Notes: a model not told the origin generated them from the sequence alone. DNA of 64,000 nt from Burkholderia savannae (GCF_001524445.2 NZ_CP013418.1:2356001-2420000), one strand, 5' to 3'; positions 17,364 through 26,661 are shown, counted from the stretch's first letter. Program-made: numbers and translations.

Positions 17364-18080
17364 ATGGAACGCCGTTCAGGTATCGCAGTATGGCGACAGA
17401 TAGGTGAATCGCTGGCAGAGGAAATCCGGACCAATCGCTACATGCCGGGCACGTTACTGCCGTCCGTGTCGGATCTGGCCGCGCGTTACGACGTGAACCG
17501 CCACACGATCATGCGCGCGATCGCGGAACTCCAGCAGCACGGGCTCGTGCGCGTGGAGCGCGGCCGCGGCACTTTCGTCGAGTCGAGCATGCTTCAGTAT
17601 CCGATCGGCAAACGCACGCGCTTCACCGAAACGCTGCGCCGGCAGGGCGTGCTGGGGTACGTGACGCTCGTCCAGTCCGACGTGATCAAGGACGCGGACA
17701 TCGCGCGCCATCTGAAGCTGCCCCGCACGGCGAAGCTTTTGCACATTCGCGTGCTCGGCAAGGCCGAGAAAACGACGATCAGCCTTTCCGACAACTACTT
17801 CGAACAGAAGCGCTTCCCGGATTTCGCGGATATCCTGCGCGAGACGCATTCGATCTCCGCGGCGTACGCGCGCTACGGGATTGACGACTACGTCCGGCAA
17901 TGGTCGAAGGTCACGGCGCATCTGCCGGAGCCGGACGTCGCGCGGCTGCTGGAGCAGTCGCGGCTGCGGCCGATTCTGCAAGTCGAGGCGCTGAATACGG
18001 ACCTGAAGGGCGCGCCGCTGCAGTACACGCTGGGAAGCTTCGTCGGCGACGGCGTGGAGCTGCTGATCGGCGAGGAATGA
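17364..18080 (+). CDS. phnF: PhnF, GntR-family regulator of phosphonate genes
   Basis: A 238-residue HutC/FarR-subfamily GntR protein. The N-terminal winged helix (about 10-75) reads VWRQIGESLAEEIRTNRYMPGTLLPSVSDLAARYDVNRHTIMRAIAEL. The C-terminal UTRA ligand domain starts near residue 95. The ATG at 17364 (MERRSGIAVW) begins exactly at the family start; the frame is open to 17265 but that part is not conserved-looking. It heads the plus-strand accessory phn operon, divergent from phnG, and probably represses both until a phosphonate intermediate or phosphate shortage relieves it. Confidence 0.9.
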   Translation: MERRSGIAVWRQIGESLAEEIRTNRYMPGTLLPSVSDLAARYDVNRHTIMRAIAELQQHGLVRVERGRGTFVESSMLQYPIGKRTRFTETLRRQGVLGYVTLVQSDVIKDADIARHLKLPRTAKLLHIRVLGKAEKTTISLSDNYFEQKRFPDFADILRETHSISAAYARYGIDDYVRQWSKVTAHLPEPDVARLLEQSRLRPILQVEALNTDLKGAPLQYTLGSFVGDGVELLIGEE

Positions 18081-18153
18081 GCGGCGAGCGCGCGAACGGA
18101 TATGGCGTGCTCGTGCGCGGCGGATGGGTATCGAGTTCGGTGATTCGATAGGT

Positions 18154-18177
18154 TATCTAGACTGGCCTATCTAGACA
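18154..18177. promoter_or_regulatory. Second PhnF-like site (tandem TATCTAGAC)
   Basis: TATCTAGAC occurs twice, at 18154-18162 and 18168-18176, with TGG between them; the second copy ends in TAGACA as in the site at 17174-17197. It lies between phnF and the second phnM, 66 bp before the latter's start. It may be a variant operator giving the accessory genes their own PhnF control. Confidence 0.55.
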
Positions 18178-18242
18178 TCTTGGTGTCATCGTCGCCCGCT
18201 AAACTGCCCCGCATGAGTCATTTGCTCAGCGAGGTGCCGCAG

Positions 18243-19499
18243 ATGAAGGACGATTCGTTGACGACTGCAATCGCGCGCGGCGCCGACCGCACGGCATCCC
18301 GGCTGGCAGGCATCGTCGGCCGCCGGGTGCTGACGCGCTCCGGCATCGAGGCGGCGCGCATCGCCTTCGCGGGCGAACGCATCGCCGACGTGCATGCGGC
18401 GAGCCGCGACGATGCGCCGCCGTCCGCTGCCGATTTCCTGAACGCCGGCAATCTTCTGGTGCTGCCGGGCATCGTCGATCTGCACGGCGACGCGTTCGAG
18501 CGGGTCGTCATGCCGCGGCCGAACGTCAGCTTCGATTATCGCCACGCGCTCTACGATACCGACAGGCAGCTGCTCGCCAACGGCATCACGACCGAGTTCC
18601 ATGGCGTGACGCTGTCGTGGGAGGGCGGATTGCGCGGCGCGGCGTACGCGGAGCGCATGTTCGACGCGCTGGCGCGCCACCGCGACGTGCTCGGCGCGCA
18701 TCACTACGTGCACCTGCGCTTCGAAGCGCACAACGTCGCCGACGTTGCGCTCGCCTGCGAATGGATTCGCGCCGGCCGCGTGCAGTTCGTCGCGCTCAAC
18801 GATCACTTGCCCGAGATGGTCAAGCGCTTGGGCAATGCGCGCAAGCTCCAGCACTATGCGGACCGCGCGCAGTGCGACGTCGACGCATTCTGCGAGCGCG
18901 TTCGCGCCGCACAAGCGGCGGCGGATGCCGTGCCCGCGTCGGCGGCGCGGCTCGTTCGGGCCGCGCTCGACGCGGGATTGCGCGTGGCTTCGCATGACGA
19001 TCCGAATCCGGAGGTGCGCCGCCGTCATCATGCGATGGGGTGCAGCATCGGCGAATTCCCGTTGACGGTGGAGACCGCGATGACCGCGCGCGAGCTCGGC
19101 GACGCGGTGGTGTTCGGCGCGCCGAACGTGGTGCGCGGCGGCAGCCACATGAATGCACCGAGCGCCTCGGAGATGGTGAAGGCCGGGCTGTGCGACGTGC
19201 TGGCTTCGGACTACTACTATCCCGCGCCGATCGCGGCCGCGTTCGAGCTCGCGGCGCGCGGGGCGCTGCCGCTCGCGCACGCGTGGCGTCTGATCTCGTC
19301 GAATCCGGCGCGCGCGGCCGGCCTCGACGATCGCGGCGAACTCGACAGACATCTGCGCGCCGACGCGATTCTCGTCGACGACAGCGTGCCCGGCCTGCCG
19401 CGCGTGTGCGCGACGATCGTCGGCGGGCGCGTCGCGTACTCGACCGGCCAGTGGGCGATGCGTCCGGCGCGCGACGCCGTGCAGCTCGACGCGGCGTGA
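18243..19499 (+). CDS. Second PhnM-family amidohydrolase
   Basis: A 418-residue amidohydrolase with the PhnM-type metal motif VLPGIVDLHGDAFERVVMPRP near residue 80, HDDPNPEVRRRHHAMG and a conserved ASDYYYPAP segment, so it belongs to the PhnM family. The ATG at 18243 is chosen for GAGGT seven bases upstream; ATG 18213 is an alternative. It is paralogous to the PhnM at 10926-12140 and is followed by a DUF1045 gene and phnN. It may replace or supplement PhnM, or act on a different ribosyl-phosphonate ester. Confidence 0.85.
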   Translation: MKDDSLTTAIARGADRTASRLAGIVGRRVLTRSGIEAARIAFAGERIADVHAASRDDAPPSAADFLNAGNLLVLPGIVDLHGDAFERVVMPRPNVSFDYRHALYDTDRQLLANGITTEFHGVTLSWEGGLRGAAYAERMFDALARHRDVLGAHHYVHLRFEAHNVADVALACEWIRAGRVQFVALNDHLPEMVKRLGNARKLQHYADRAQCDVDAFCERVRAAQAAADAVPASAARLVRAALDAGLRVASHDDPNPEVRRRHHAMGCSIGEFPLTVETAMTARELGDAVVFGAPNVVRGGSHMNAPSASEMVKAGLCDVLASDYYYPAPIAAAFELAARGALPLAHAWRLISSNPARAAGLDDRGELDRHLRADAILVDDSVPGLPRVCATIVGGRVAYSTGQWAMRPARDAVQLDAA

Positions 19500-19513
19500 C
19501 GGCGAGGCGAAGA

Positions 19514-20272
19514 ATGCCCGTGAACGATGCCCGCTATGCCGTTTATCTGACGCCGGCCGAGCCGTGGAACGCGCTCGGCAGCCGCTGGCTCGGCCGCGAT
19601 GCGTTGACCGGCGAACGAATCGAACGGAGCGCGGAGCTCGACGACGCATGTCTCGATGCGTGGACGAGCGGTCCGCGCACCTATGGTTTGCACGCGACGC
19701 TCAAGCCGCCGTTCCGGCTCGCCGCCGGCCGCTCGGCAGCCGAGCTCGACGTGGCTGTGCGCGCGCTCGCCGCGCGCATGCGGCCCTTCGCGCTTTCGTT
19801 GGAATGGCGGCCGTTGCGCGGCTTTCTCGCATGGCGCCCCGCCGATGAGTCCGTCGAGCGCGGGCCGCTGCAGGCGCTCGCGGACGCGTGCGTGCGCGAA
19901 CTCGACGGCTTTCGCGCGCCGCAGCCCGCGACGGATGTCGAGCGCCGGCGCGCCGCGGGCCTCACGCCGCGCGAGGAAGCGCACCTCGTTCGCTGGGGAT
20001 ATCCGTACGTGTTCGACACGTTCGCGTTCCACATCACACTGACGAATCAACTGGATACGGCGTCGGCGGACGCCGCGACGAACGCGTTCGCGCGGCTCGC
20101 CGCGCGTCACGGGTGCGCCGCCGCGCTCGATGCCGTATCGATGAACGTGCGCGACGTGTCGATTTTCGTGCAGCCCGCGCCCGACCGGCCGTTCGTCGTC
20201 GCGCGCCATTACGGCTTCGACGGTTCGACGCGCGACGGCGCGGGCGCGGCGGCTCTGAAGGATCATCGATGA
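19514..20272 (+). CDS. DUF1045 phosphonate-operon protein (2H phosphoesterase fold)
   Basis: A 252-residue protein of the DUF1045 family, found in phn operons. It has two H-x-T motifs, YGLHATLKPPF near residue 57 and FAFHITLTNQL near residue 174, the signature of 2H phosphoesterases that open cyclic phosphates or act on phosphodiesters. No phnP (cyclic phosphodiesterase) is present in this island, so this protein is a candidate to open the ribosyl 1,2-cyclic phosphate made by PhnJ; that is inference. It starts 15 bp after the second phnM and overlaps phnN. Confidence 0.85.
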   Translation: MPVNDARYAVYLTPAEPWNALGSRWLGRDALTGERIERSAELDDACLDAWTSGPRTYGLHATLKPPFRLAAGRSAAELDVAVRALAARMRPFALSLEWRPLRGFLAWRPADESVERGPLQALADACVRELDGFRAPQPATDVERRRAAGLTPREEAHLVRWGYPYVFDTFAFHITLTNQLDTASADAATNAFARLAARHGCAAALDAVSMNVRDVSIFVQPAPDRPFVVARHYGFDGSTRDGAGAAALKDHR

Positions 20273-20907
20273 ATGCGACGCAAGTGTCGCGACCGGGCGC
20301 GCTCGTCTATCTGACGGGCGCGTCGGGCAGCGGCAAGGACAGCGTGCTCGCGTGGATCGCCGCGCGGCTGACGGCGCGCGACCGGGTCCGCATCGCGCGC
20401 CGCTACATCACGCGCGACAGCGGTGCGACCGAGGCGTCGATCGCGCTGTCCGACGCGGAATTCGCGCGCCGCGCCGAGGACGGCCGCTTCGCGATGCACT
20501 GGCGCGGCCACGGCCTGTCGTATGGCGTCGGAATCGAGATCGACGCATGGATCGCATCGGGCGACGCCGTGATCGTCAACGGCTCGAGAGCCTATCTGCC
20601 GCACGCGAGCGCGCGCTATGCGCAACTGATCGCGGTCGAGCTCGTCGTGTCGACGGATATCCTCGCCGCGCGCCTGTTGCGGCGCGGCCGGGAGGACGCG
20701 ACGCGGATCGCCGCGCGCATCGAGCGCGCGCAGCAGGCATTCGCGGTGCCCGACGGCTGCACGATGATCCGGATTCCAAACGACACGACGCTCGATGCCG
20801 CGGCGTCGGCGCTATTCGCGCTCGCACGCGCGGGCCATGCGCCCGACACGGCCGCGCGAAATGCGGCCCGGACGGCCGGCTCGACGCTTTTACCCGTTCG
20901 CGTATGA
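20269..20907 (+). CDS. phnN: PhnN, ribose 1,5-bisphosphate phosphokinase
   Basis: A 212-residue P-loop kinase of guanylate-kinase type with Walker A LTGASGSGKDS near residue 20 and the AMHWRGHGLSYGVGIEID region typical of PhnN. It phosphorylates ribose 1,5-bisphosphate to PRPP, returning the sugar from the C-P lyase pathway to central metabolism. The ATG at 20269 overlaps the DUF1045 stop, and its own stop overlaps the next ATG, so the accessory genes are translationally coupled. Confidence 0.92.
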   Translation: MNATQVSRPGALVYLTGASGSGKDSVLAWIAARLTARDRVRIARRYITRDSGATEASIALSDAEFARRAEDGRFAMHWRGHGLSYGVGIEIDAWIASGDAVIVNGSRAYLPHASARYAQLIAVELVVSTDILAARLLRRGREDATRIAARIERAQQAFAVPDGCTMIRIPNDTTLDAAASALFALARAGHAPDTAARNAARTAGSTLLPVRV

Positions 20908-21533
20908 ACGATTCACTTCGCGCGCCGCCGAAGATCGCGGAAACCGTCGTCAGCCCGAGTGCGCGGGTGCGCGACGCGTGCATCGGGCGGCGTTGCGAAA
21001 TCCTGCACGACAGCGTCGTCGAATATGCGGCGCTCGGCGACTATTCGTACATCGGCGAACGATGCATGATCGCCGACGCCGAGATCGGCCGCTTCTGCGC
21101 GATTGCGGCGAACGTGCGCATCGGCGCGCCGAATCATCCGATGGAACGCGCGTCCCAGCATCGCTTCACCTATTGCCCTGAGTATTACTTCGACGACACC
21201 GCGCGCGATGCCGCATTCTTCGGCGAGCGGCGCACCGATCGCGTCTTGATCGGCAACGACGTGTGGATCGGCCATGGCGTGATCGTGCTGCCGGGCGTGA
21301 CGGTGGGCGACGGCGCGGTGCTGGCCGCGGGCGCGGTGGTGAGCCGCGACGTCGCGCCGTACGCCGTCGTCGGCGGCGTTCCGGCGCGGAAGATCCGCGA
21401 TCGTTTCGCGCGCGACGTCGCGCGCAGGCTGCAAGCCATCGCGTGGTGGAACTGGCCGGACGAGGTGATCCGCGAGCGGCTGGCGGATTTTCAGCACGGC
21501 GACGTCGACGCGTTCTGCGCTGCGTGGGGTTGA
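20904..21533 (+). CDS. Phosphonate-operon hexapeptide-repeat transferase
   Basis: A 209-residue left-handed beta-helix protein (VRDACIGRRCEIL, YSYIGERCMIADAEIGRFC, DVWIGHGVIVLPGVTVGDGAVLAAGAVV) with the GGVPARKI C-terminal helix start typical of acetyltransferases such as LacA or CAT-B. A subfamily of such proteins is associated with phn operons. It may acetylate aminoalkylphosphonates or a pathway intermediate, as PhnO does in E. coli, although PhnO is a GNAT enzyme. It overlaps the phnN stop and ends the operon. The substrate is unknown. Confidence 0.85.
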   Translation: MNDSLRAPPKIAETVVSPSARVRDACIGRRCEILHDSVVEYAALGDYSYIGERCMIADAEIGRFCAIAANVRIGAPNHPMERASQHRFTYCPEYYFDDTARDAAFFGERRTDRVLIGNDVWIGHGVIVLPGVTVGDGAVLAAGAVVSRDVAPYAVVGGVPARKIRDRFARDVARRLQAIAWWNWPDEVIRERLADFQHGDVDAFCAAWG

Positions 21534-21859
21534 GCGGCGCGTTCTGCGACGATCGGCGCGCATTCGCCGAACGATTCGACGAGGCCGGTTCCGACGGCGC
21601 GACCGGCAACGGCGCGAGAGCCCCGGCAGGGCGCGCCGCGACGCCCGTTCAATCCCCCGATGAATGGGCGTCGAGCTGCGACGGAGTGATCCGGCCCGGT
21701 CGGCGGGGGGCGCCGATTGCTCGCGATCATCGGTCGCCTCGATGCGCGGGAGGCAATATGCGGTGCGACCCGCGCGCATCGCGGCGCCGTCCGGCAGTGC
21801 GCATCGCATGCCGCTACGATCGACGTCGATGCGCGCGACGGCGAGAGAAAATTCGCACG
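21534..21859. other. Spacer between convergent phn accessory operon and GGDEF gene
   Basis: 326 bp of GC-rich DNA between two converging stops. I see no gene, repeat or clear terminator in it. Confidence 0.55.
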
Positions 21860-23251
21860 CTAGCGATTTGTGACCTCGGCCGCCGTCGCGGCGAGATGGG
21901 CGGGCGCGACGACGTTCCGGCCGAGCGTCTTCGCGCGATAAAGCGCGGCATCGGCGGCGGCGACGAGCGCTTGCGGCGTTTCGAACGGATTGCCGCTGCT
22001 TGCCGCATAGCCCGCGCTGACCGTCACGTAGCCGGGCTCCGTATCGGCGGCGAGGCGCAGGCGTTCGACGGCCTGCCGCGCTTGCTCCGCGATCGTCTGC
22101 GCGCCGTGTTCGTCCGTTCCGGGCAGCACGACGGCGAACTCCTCGCCTCCGTAGCGCGCGACGAAATCGGTCGGACGGTTCGCGACGCCGGACAGCGCGG
22201 CCGCGACGGCGGCGAGGCACGTGTCGCCTTGCAGATGACCGAACGTGTCGTTGTAGCGCTTGAAATGATCGACGTCGACCATCACGAGCGCGATCGGCAG
22301 ATTGTGCCGATTCGCGTGGCGAAAGGTTTTTTCGAACTGCTCGTTGAAATAGCTGCGGTTGTACACCATCGTCAGCGCATCGTGCGACGCGGTTCGCACG
22401 AGCGATGCGTGCGCGTCGAAGAGCCGACGGTACAGCACGGTCACTTCCCATATGAGCATGCAAACCAGCACGCCCGGCGTGAACATGCTGAAGAGCCGCG
22501 CGACGTACCACCCGACGCTGAAGCGCGTGGTGCTCAACAGATTCAGGCTGGTGTCGGTGAAGCAAGCGAGCAGCACGACGACGAGCCAGACGTCGAGCGT
22601 CGTTCTCATGCGGCCGATGAACAGCGCGGCCGCGATCGAGCCGAGATTGATCGCCCAGACGACGCTCGCGGCGAGATTGGCGGCGAACAACGCGTTGTCG
22701 AGCGACGGATCGAACGGCCCGGGCAGATCGGCGTACAACGCGACGACGCCGAGCGCGATGCCGGATGCGGCCGGCACGCCGATCAACGCCGCCAGCCAGC
22801 GGCCGACGTGGCGCGTGCGGTCGAGCCGGTTCGCGAGCCGGTAGCGCGTCAGCAGCGCGATCACGACGAGCAGCGGGAAGCCCGCGTGCCAGAACATCCA
22901 TATCCATGCCGCGCCGTAACGTCGCGCGCCGAGCAGGCCGGCCGGCGAGAAGACGCCCGGATACGCGAGCAGCTGGAGCGCCACCGTCGTCGCCGCGAAC
23001 GCGTACGCGCCGGCGAGCGCACCGAGGATGGGGCGACGCATGACGGTGAACTGCGCGCCGAGAAGGAACGCGGCAATGATCGAAGTGGTGAACACCGTCA
23101 ATGCGCACATCGGCAAGAACGGCGCGATCGCCGGCAGCCGCAGATTCGCGCTCGGCGCGGTGGCCGTGAGCGCGCCCAGCGTCATCAGCCCCATTGCTCC
23201 GGCCCCAAGCGTCTGCAAGCGAGACGGGCGTTGTATGAGAAAACCATCCAT
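21860..23251 (-). CDS. Membrane-anchored diguanylate cyclase (GGDEF)
   Basis: A 463-residue protein. About eight hydrophobic segments fill residues 10-270 and look like a MASE4-type membrane sensor. A GGDEF domain follows (about 300-460; SHDALTMVYNRSYF, VDVDHFKRYNDTFGH) with the active motif ARYGGEEF. An RPTD motif sits five residues before GGEEF and matches the RxxD inhibitory site, so c-di-GMP feedback is expected. It should make c-di-GMP from GTP at the inner membrane. GGAG five bases before the ATG at 23251 supports the start. It is a single-gene unit with no cyclic-di-GMP neighbour, and the signal sensed is unknown. Confidence 0.9.
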   Translation of the reverse strand: MDGFLIQRPSRLQTLGAGAMGLMTLGALTATAPSANLRLPAIAPFLPMCALTVFTTSIIAAFLLGAQFTVMRRPILGALAGAYAFAATTVALQLLAYPGVFSPAGLLGARRYGAAWIWMFWHAGFPLLVVIALLTRYRLANRLDRTRHVGRWLAALIGVPAASGIALGVVALYADLPGPFDPSLDNALFAANLAASVVWAINLGSIAAALFIGRMRTTLDVWLVVVLLACFTDTSLNLLSTTRFSVGWYVARLFSMFTPGVLVCMLIWEVTVLYRRLFDAHASLVRTASHDALTMVYNRSYFNEQFEKTFRHANRHNLPIALVMVDVDHFKRYNDTFGHLQGDTCLAAVAAALSGVANRPTDFVARYGGEEFAVVLPGTDEHGAQTIAEQARQAVERLRLAADTEPGYVTVSAGYAASSGNPFETPQALVAAADAALYRAKTLGRNVVAPAHLAATAAEVTNR

Positions 23252-23986
23252 TGGATCTCCCGAACGCGAAAGCCGGCGCGTCCATCTGGTGGACGGCGAA
23301 ACGAAGTGCGAAAAGCGGAACTGGAAGGCACCCCGTACGAATGAATTGAATGTTGACGACGCGGTCCGCCGCGACGTTGATTTACTTTAGTCCATTCGGG
23401 GTGCATCGTCATTCACGGTGGAGCCGCGCTGAAGCGGCGGGAGGGCAAGGGCATGCGATGGCTGTGCAGACACGCGCCGGTATCGCCGCCGTCGGTTCGC
23501 CGCATCGAATTTCGCGAACCGCCAGGGCCGAAAGCCGGCTTATCGCACGCGGTCGCTCGCGATGGGCCTGGTGTGATGAATCGCGTCGGGCATGCTCGTT
23601 TGAAAGTTTCGCGGCGCGCCGCGTGTCCGGCGCACGCTCGAATCCCGGCCCGGGGCGACCGATCGACGGGAATCCAAAACAATCCGGAGCGCCGACCGAG
23701 ACGCTCGCCGATATGGCTCGCCGACGCGGCGATGGCTCGACGCGCGGGTTCCGCCCCGCTGCCGGCGTCAAGGGCAGGACCCCAAAACGGCGGATGAGCG
23801 AAATCGTCTTATCATTCGTGGATTGGGCGACGTTCGATCGAGATTGAAGAGAGACGTGCGCGACGTCTCAAACGTTCATTCGGTTTTTCTAGCGATGAGA
23901 TTCGCCGTTTGCAAGCGCGGCCTCGAAGGCATGCGGAGCGCTCGCGACGGCACGTATCCGACGCAACGGCAACGAAGGAGAACGCC
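23252..23986. other. Divergent spacer, no supported gene
   Basis: 735 bp between the diverging GGDEF and flavoprotein genes. An open frame at 23350-23847 has no recognisable domain or ribosome site and resembles random high-GC sequence. Promoters for both neighbours must lie here, but no boxes stand out. Confidence 0.5.
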
Positions 23987-25366
23987 ATGACTCGACGCTT
24001 CGATGCAATCATCATCGGCACCGGTCAATCCGGCCCGCCGCTCGCCGCCCGGTTGTCCGGCGCGGGCATGAAGGTGGCGGTCGTCGAGCGGGCGCGCTTC
24101 GGCGGCACCTGCGTGAACACCGGCTGCATTCCCACGAAGACGCTGATCGCGAGCGCATACGCGGCGCATCTCGCGCGGCGCGCGGACGAATACGGCGTCG
24201 CGATAGGCGGGCCGGTCACGGTCGACATGAAGAAAGTGAAGGCGCGCAAGGATCGGATCTCCGGGCGCTCGAACCACGGTGTCGAACAATGGGTGCGCGG
24301 CCTCGAGAACGGCACGGTCTATCAGGGGCATGCCCGTTTCGAGAGCGCGCGTTCGGTGCGCGTCGGCGACGAGCTGCTGGAAGCCGGCCGGATCTTCATC
24401 AACGTCGGCGGGCGGGCGCTGATTCCGCCGATGCCCGGACTCGAGCAGGTGCCCTATTTCACCAACTCGACGATGATGGACGTGGACTTCTTGCCCGAGC
24501 ATCTGATCATCGTCGGCGGCAGCTACGTGGGGCTCGAGTTCGGTCAGATGTACCGCCGCTTCGGATCGCGCGTGACGATCGTCGAGAAAGGCGCGCGGCT
24601 GATCAGGCGCGAGGACGAGGACGTGTCGCAGGCGGTGCGGGACATTCTGGAGAGCGAAGGGATCGACGTACAGCTCGGTGCGGATTGCCTGAGCGCGCGG
24701 CGCGACGCGGGCAACGTGGTGGTCGGGCTCGATTGCGCGGCCGGCGCGCGAGAAGTGACGGGCTCGCATCTGCTGCTCGCCGTCGGGCGCGTGCCGAATA
24801 CCGACGATCTCGGGCTGGAGAAGGCCGGCGTCGAAACCGACGCGCACGGCTACGTCAACGTGAACGAGCAGTTGCGCACCAACGTGGAAGGCATCTGGGC
24901 GCTGGGCGACTGCAACGGTCGAGGCGGATTCACGCATACGTCTTACAACGACTACGAGATCGTCGCGGCCAATCTGCTCGACGACGATCCGCGCAAGGTG
25001 TCGGATCGCATCCCTGCCTATGCGATGTTCATCGATCCGCCGCTCGCCCGCGTGGGAATGACGCAGGACGAGGCGGCGCGTTCGGGGCGCCGGTTGCTGG
25101 TCGGCACGCGGCCGATGACGCGCGTCGGACGCGCGGTGGAAAAAGGCGAGAGCCTCGGTTTCATGAAAGTGATCGTCGACGCGGAGAGCCGCGCGATTCT
25201 CGGCGCGTCGATTCTCGGCGTGACGGGCGATGAAGTCGTGCATTCGCTGCTCGACGTGATGTATGCGAAAGCGCCGTACACGACGATCAGCCGCGCGATG
25301 CACATTCATCCGACCGTGTCGGAGCTGGTGCCGACGCTGCTACAGGATTTGCGTCCGCTGGCGTAG
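23987..25366 (+). CDS. FAD-dependent pyridine nucleotide-disulfide oxidoreductase (mercuric-reductase-like)
   Basis: A 459-residue class I flavin disulfide reductase. The FAD motif is GTGQSGPPLAARL at 11-23. The redox disulfide Cys42/Cys47 sits in GGTCVNTGCIPTKT. The NAD(P)H-binding Rossmann motif IIVGGSYVGLEFGQ is near residue 175, and the dimerisation domain ends in HIHPTVSE, with the catalytic His. It lacks the N-terminal metal-binding domain and C-terminal CC pair of true mercuric reductases. AAGGAG precedes the ATG at 23987. Probably a general disulfide or dihydrolipoamide-like reductase; the substrate is unknown. Confidence 0.85.
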   Translation: MTRRFDAIIIGTGQSGPPLAARLSGAGMKVAVVERARFGGTCVNTGCIPTKTLIASAYAAHLARRADEYGVAIGGPVTVDMKKVKARKDRISGRSNHGVEQWVRGLENGTVYQGHARFESARSVRVGDELLEAGRIFINVGGRALIPPMPGLEQVPYFTNSTMMDVDFLPEHLIIVGGSYVGLEFGQMYRRFGSRVTIVEKGARLIRREDEDVSQAVRDILESEGIDVQLGADCLSARRDAGNVVVGLDCAAGAREVTGSHLLLAVGRVPNTDDLGLEKAGVETDAHGYVNVNEQLRTNVEGIWALGDCNGRGGFTHTSYNDYEIVAANLLDDDPRKVSDRIPAYAMFIDPPLARVGMTQDEAARSGRRLLVGTRPMTRVGRAVEKGESLGFMKVIVDAESRAILGASILGVTGDEVVHSLLDVMYAKAPYTTISRAMHIHPTVSELVPTLLQDLRPLA

Positions 25367-25713
25367 AGAAGGGGAGGGGACGCGCGTGCGGGCGCGGCGC
25401 CGCACGCGATCGCGTAATCGGATGATCGCGCGATCTCGAGTGATCAAGCGTTCGACTGCCGTTCAACGCCGATCGCTTCGCCATTTCCGGGTGCTGAAGC
25501 GAGATGTCGCGCACGGCGCGTGCGAACGCCGCCGTTCGGAAGTCGGAACCGGATTCGGCCGGGGCGCGCATGTCCGCTGCCGCGATCGAACGACGGACGA
25601 ACCGGCGCGCGGCACGACGCGCCGCGCGAGCACGCGCCGGCGGCACGCCGGCCTCATTCAGGCATCCGTCGTACTGTCGCGCGCACCGCCGCCGCTCGCT
25701 CGGCCCGGAAGAA
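25367..25713. other. Spacer between convergent genes
   Basis: 347 bp between converging stops. Apart from the hairpin at 25383-25408 I see nothing definable. Confidence 0.5.
25383..25408 (+). terminator. GC hairpin after the flavoprotein gene
   Basis: Perfect 9-bp arms CGCGTGCGG (25383-25391) and CCGCACGCG (25400-25408) with an 8-nt loop, 16 nt after the stop. There is no T-run. Confidence 0.4.
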
Positions 25714-26661
25714 TCAATGCGAGCTCCAGCCCTTGTAGCGCTTCGCGTTGTCGCGCGTGACGAGCGTCGGTTCGAGCAGGATCATCGCACTCGCGGGCTT
25801 GTGTCCGTTCATCACCCCATAGCCGACCGACACCGCCTTCTTCGCCATCGCGAACGGGTCCTGGCTCGACGACGCCTGCACCTGCGTGTCGCTCTGGAGT
25901 GCGGTTTCGATATCGGGTGCGCCGTCCACCGACGTGATCACGATGCCGGTGCGATGCAGTTGCTTCGCGGCGAGGTCGCTGCCGATCGCCTGCGGATCGT
26001 TGATCGCGAATACGCCGTCGACTTTCGGAAAGCGCGTCAGGTAGCCCTGCATTGCGTTCATTCCGCCTTCGCGCGAGCCCTTGCCGTCCTGGTCGCTCGA
26101 CAGCAGCTTGAGGCCCGGATTCTTCGCGAGCACCGCCTTGCAGCCGTTCACGCGATCGATGACGGCCGACACTTGCGGGCCGTTCTCGATGATCACGTTG
26201 CCTTTGCCGTCGAGCTTCTTCGCGAGGTAGTCGCATGCGAGCTCGCCAGCCTTCACGTTGTTCGTCTGCACGGTCGCATCCGCGCCGGACGCCGCGACGT
26301 CGACCGCGATCACCGCGATGCCGGCCGCCTGCGCCCGGCGCACGGCGGGCTCGATCGCTTTCGGATCGGCGGCGTTCAGCAGGATCATGTCGACGTGGGC
26401 CGAGATGAAGTTGTCGATCTGCGTGAACTGCTTGTTCAGGTCGTAGTCGGCGGAGACCGCGGTGACTTTCGCGTTCGGATTGAGCTCCTTCGCCTGCGCC
26501 TGCGCGCCTTTCACGACGGTGACGAAGTACGGATTGCCGAGCGAGCCGACGGTGATGCCGATCGACTTGAGCGGCTTGTCGCCCGCGTGCGCGGCGCACG
26601 CCGCGAACGCGAGCGCGCACGCGGCGCCGGTCTGAACGAGCTTGTGTTTGATCTCCGACAT
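25714..26661 (-). CDS. Sugar ABC transporter periplasmic binding protein (RbsB-like)
   Basis: A 315-residue periplasmic binding protein of the ribose/galactose type (Peripla_BP_4). The signal peptide ends AACAAHA (about 26 residues). Domain hallmarks are IGITVGSLGNPYFVTVVKGAQ, DNFISAHVDMILLNAADP and GVFAINDPQAIGSDLAAKQL. The ATG at 26661 (MSEIKHK) is preferred to the longer frame since it gives the signal peptide. It is last of the minus-strand ROK-ATPase-permease-binding-protein operon. The sugar is not predictable; ribose, xylose or a polyol are possible. Confidence 0.88.
   Translation of the reverse strand: MSEIKHKLVQTGAACALAFAACAAHAGDKPLKSIGITVGSLGNPYFVTVVKGAQAQAKELNPNAKVTAVSADYDLNKQFTQIDNFISAHVDMILLNAADPKAIEPAVRRAQAAGIAVIAVDVAASGADATVQTNNVKAGELACDYLAKKLDGKGNVIIENGPQVSAVIDRVNGCKAVLAKNPGLKLLSSDQDGKGSREGGMNAMQGYLTRFPKVDGVFAINDPQAIGSDLAAKQLHRTGIVITSVDGAPDIETALQSDTQVQASSSQDPFAMAKKAVSVGYGVMNGHKPASAMILLEPTLVTRDNAKRYKGWSSH

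Noticed and set aside
18216..18233. Stretch tcatttgctcagcgaggt before the second phnM, nearly identical to one at 50636-50653 before the isonitrile synthase gene
   Set aside because: One mismatch in 18 bp is not improbable in 64 kb, and both contain a Shine-Dalgarno; no other similarity between the leaders.
23350..23847. Possible 165-residue gene between the GGDEF and flavoprotein genes
   Set aside because: No ribosome site, no domain and biased Arg/Ser/Ala composition.
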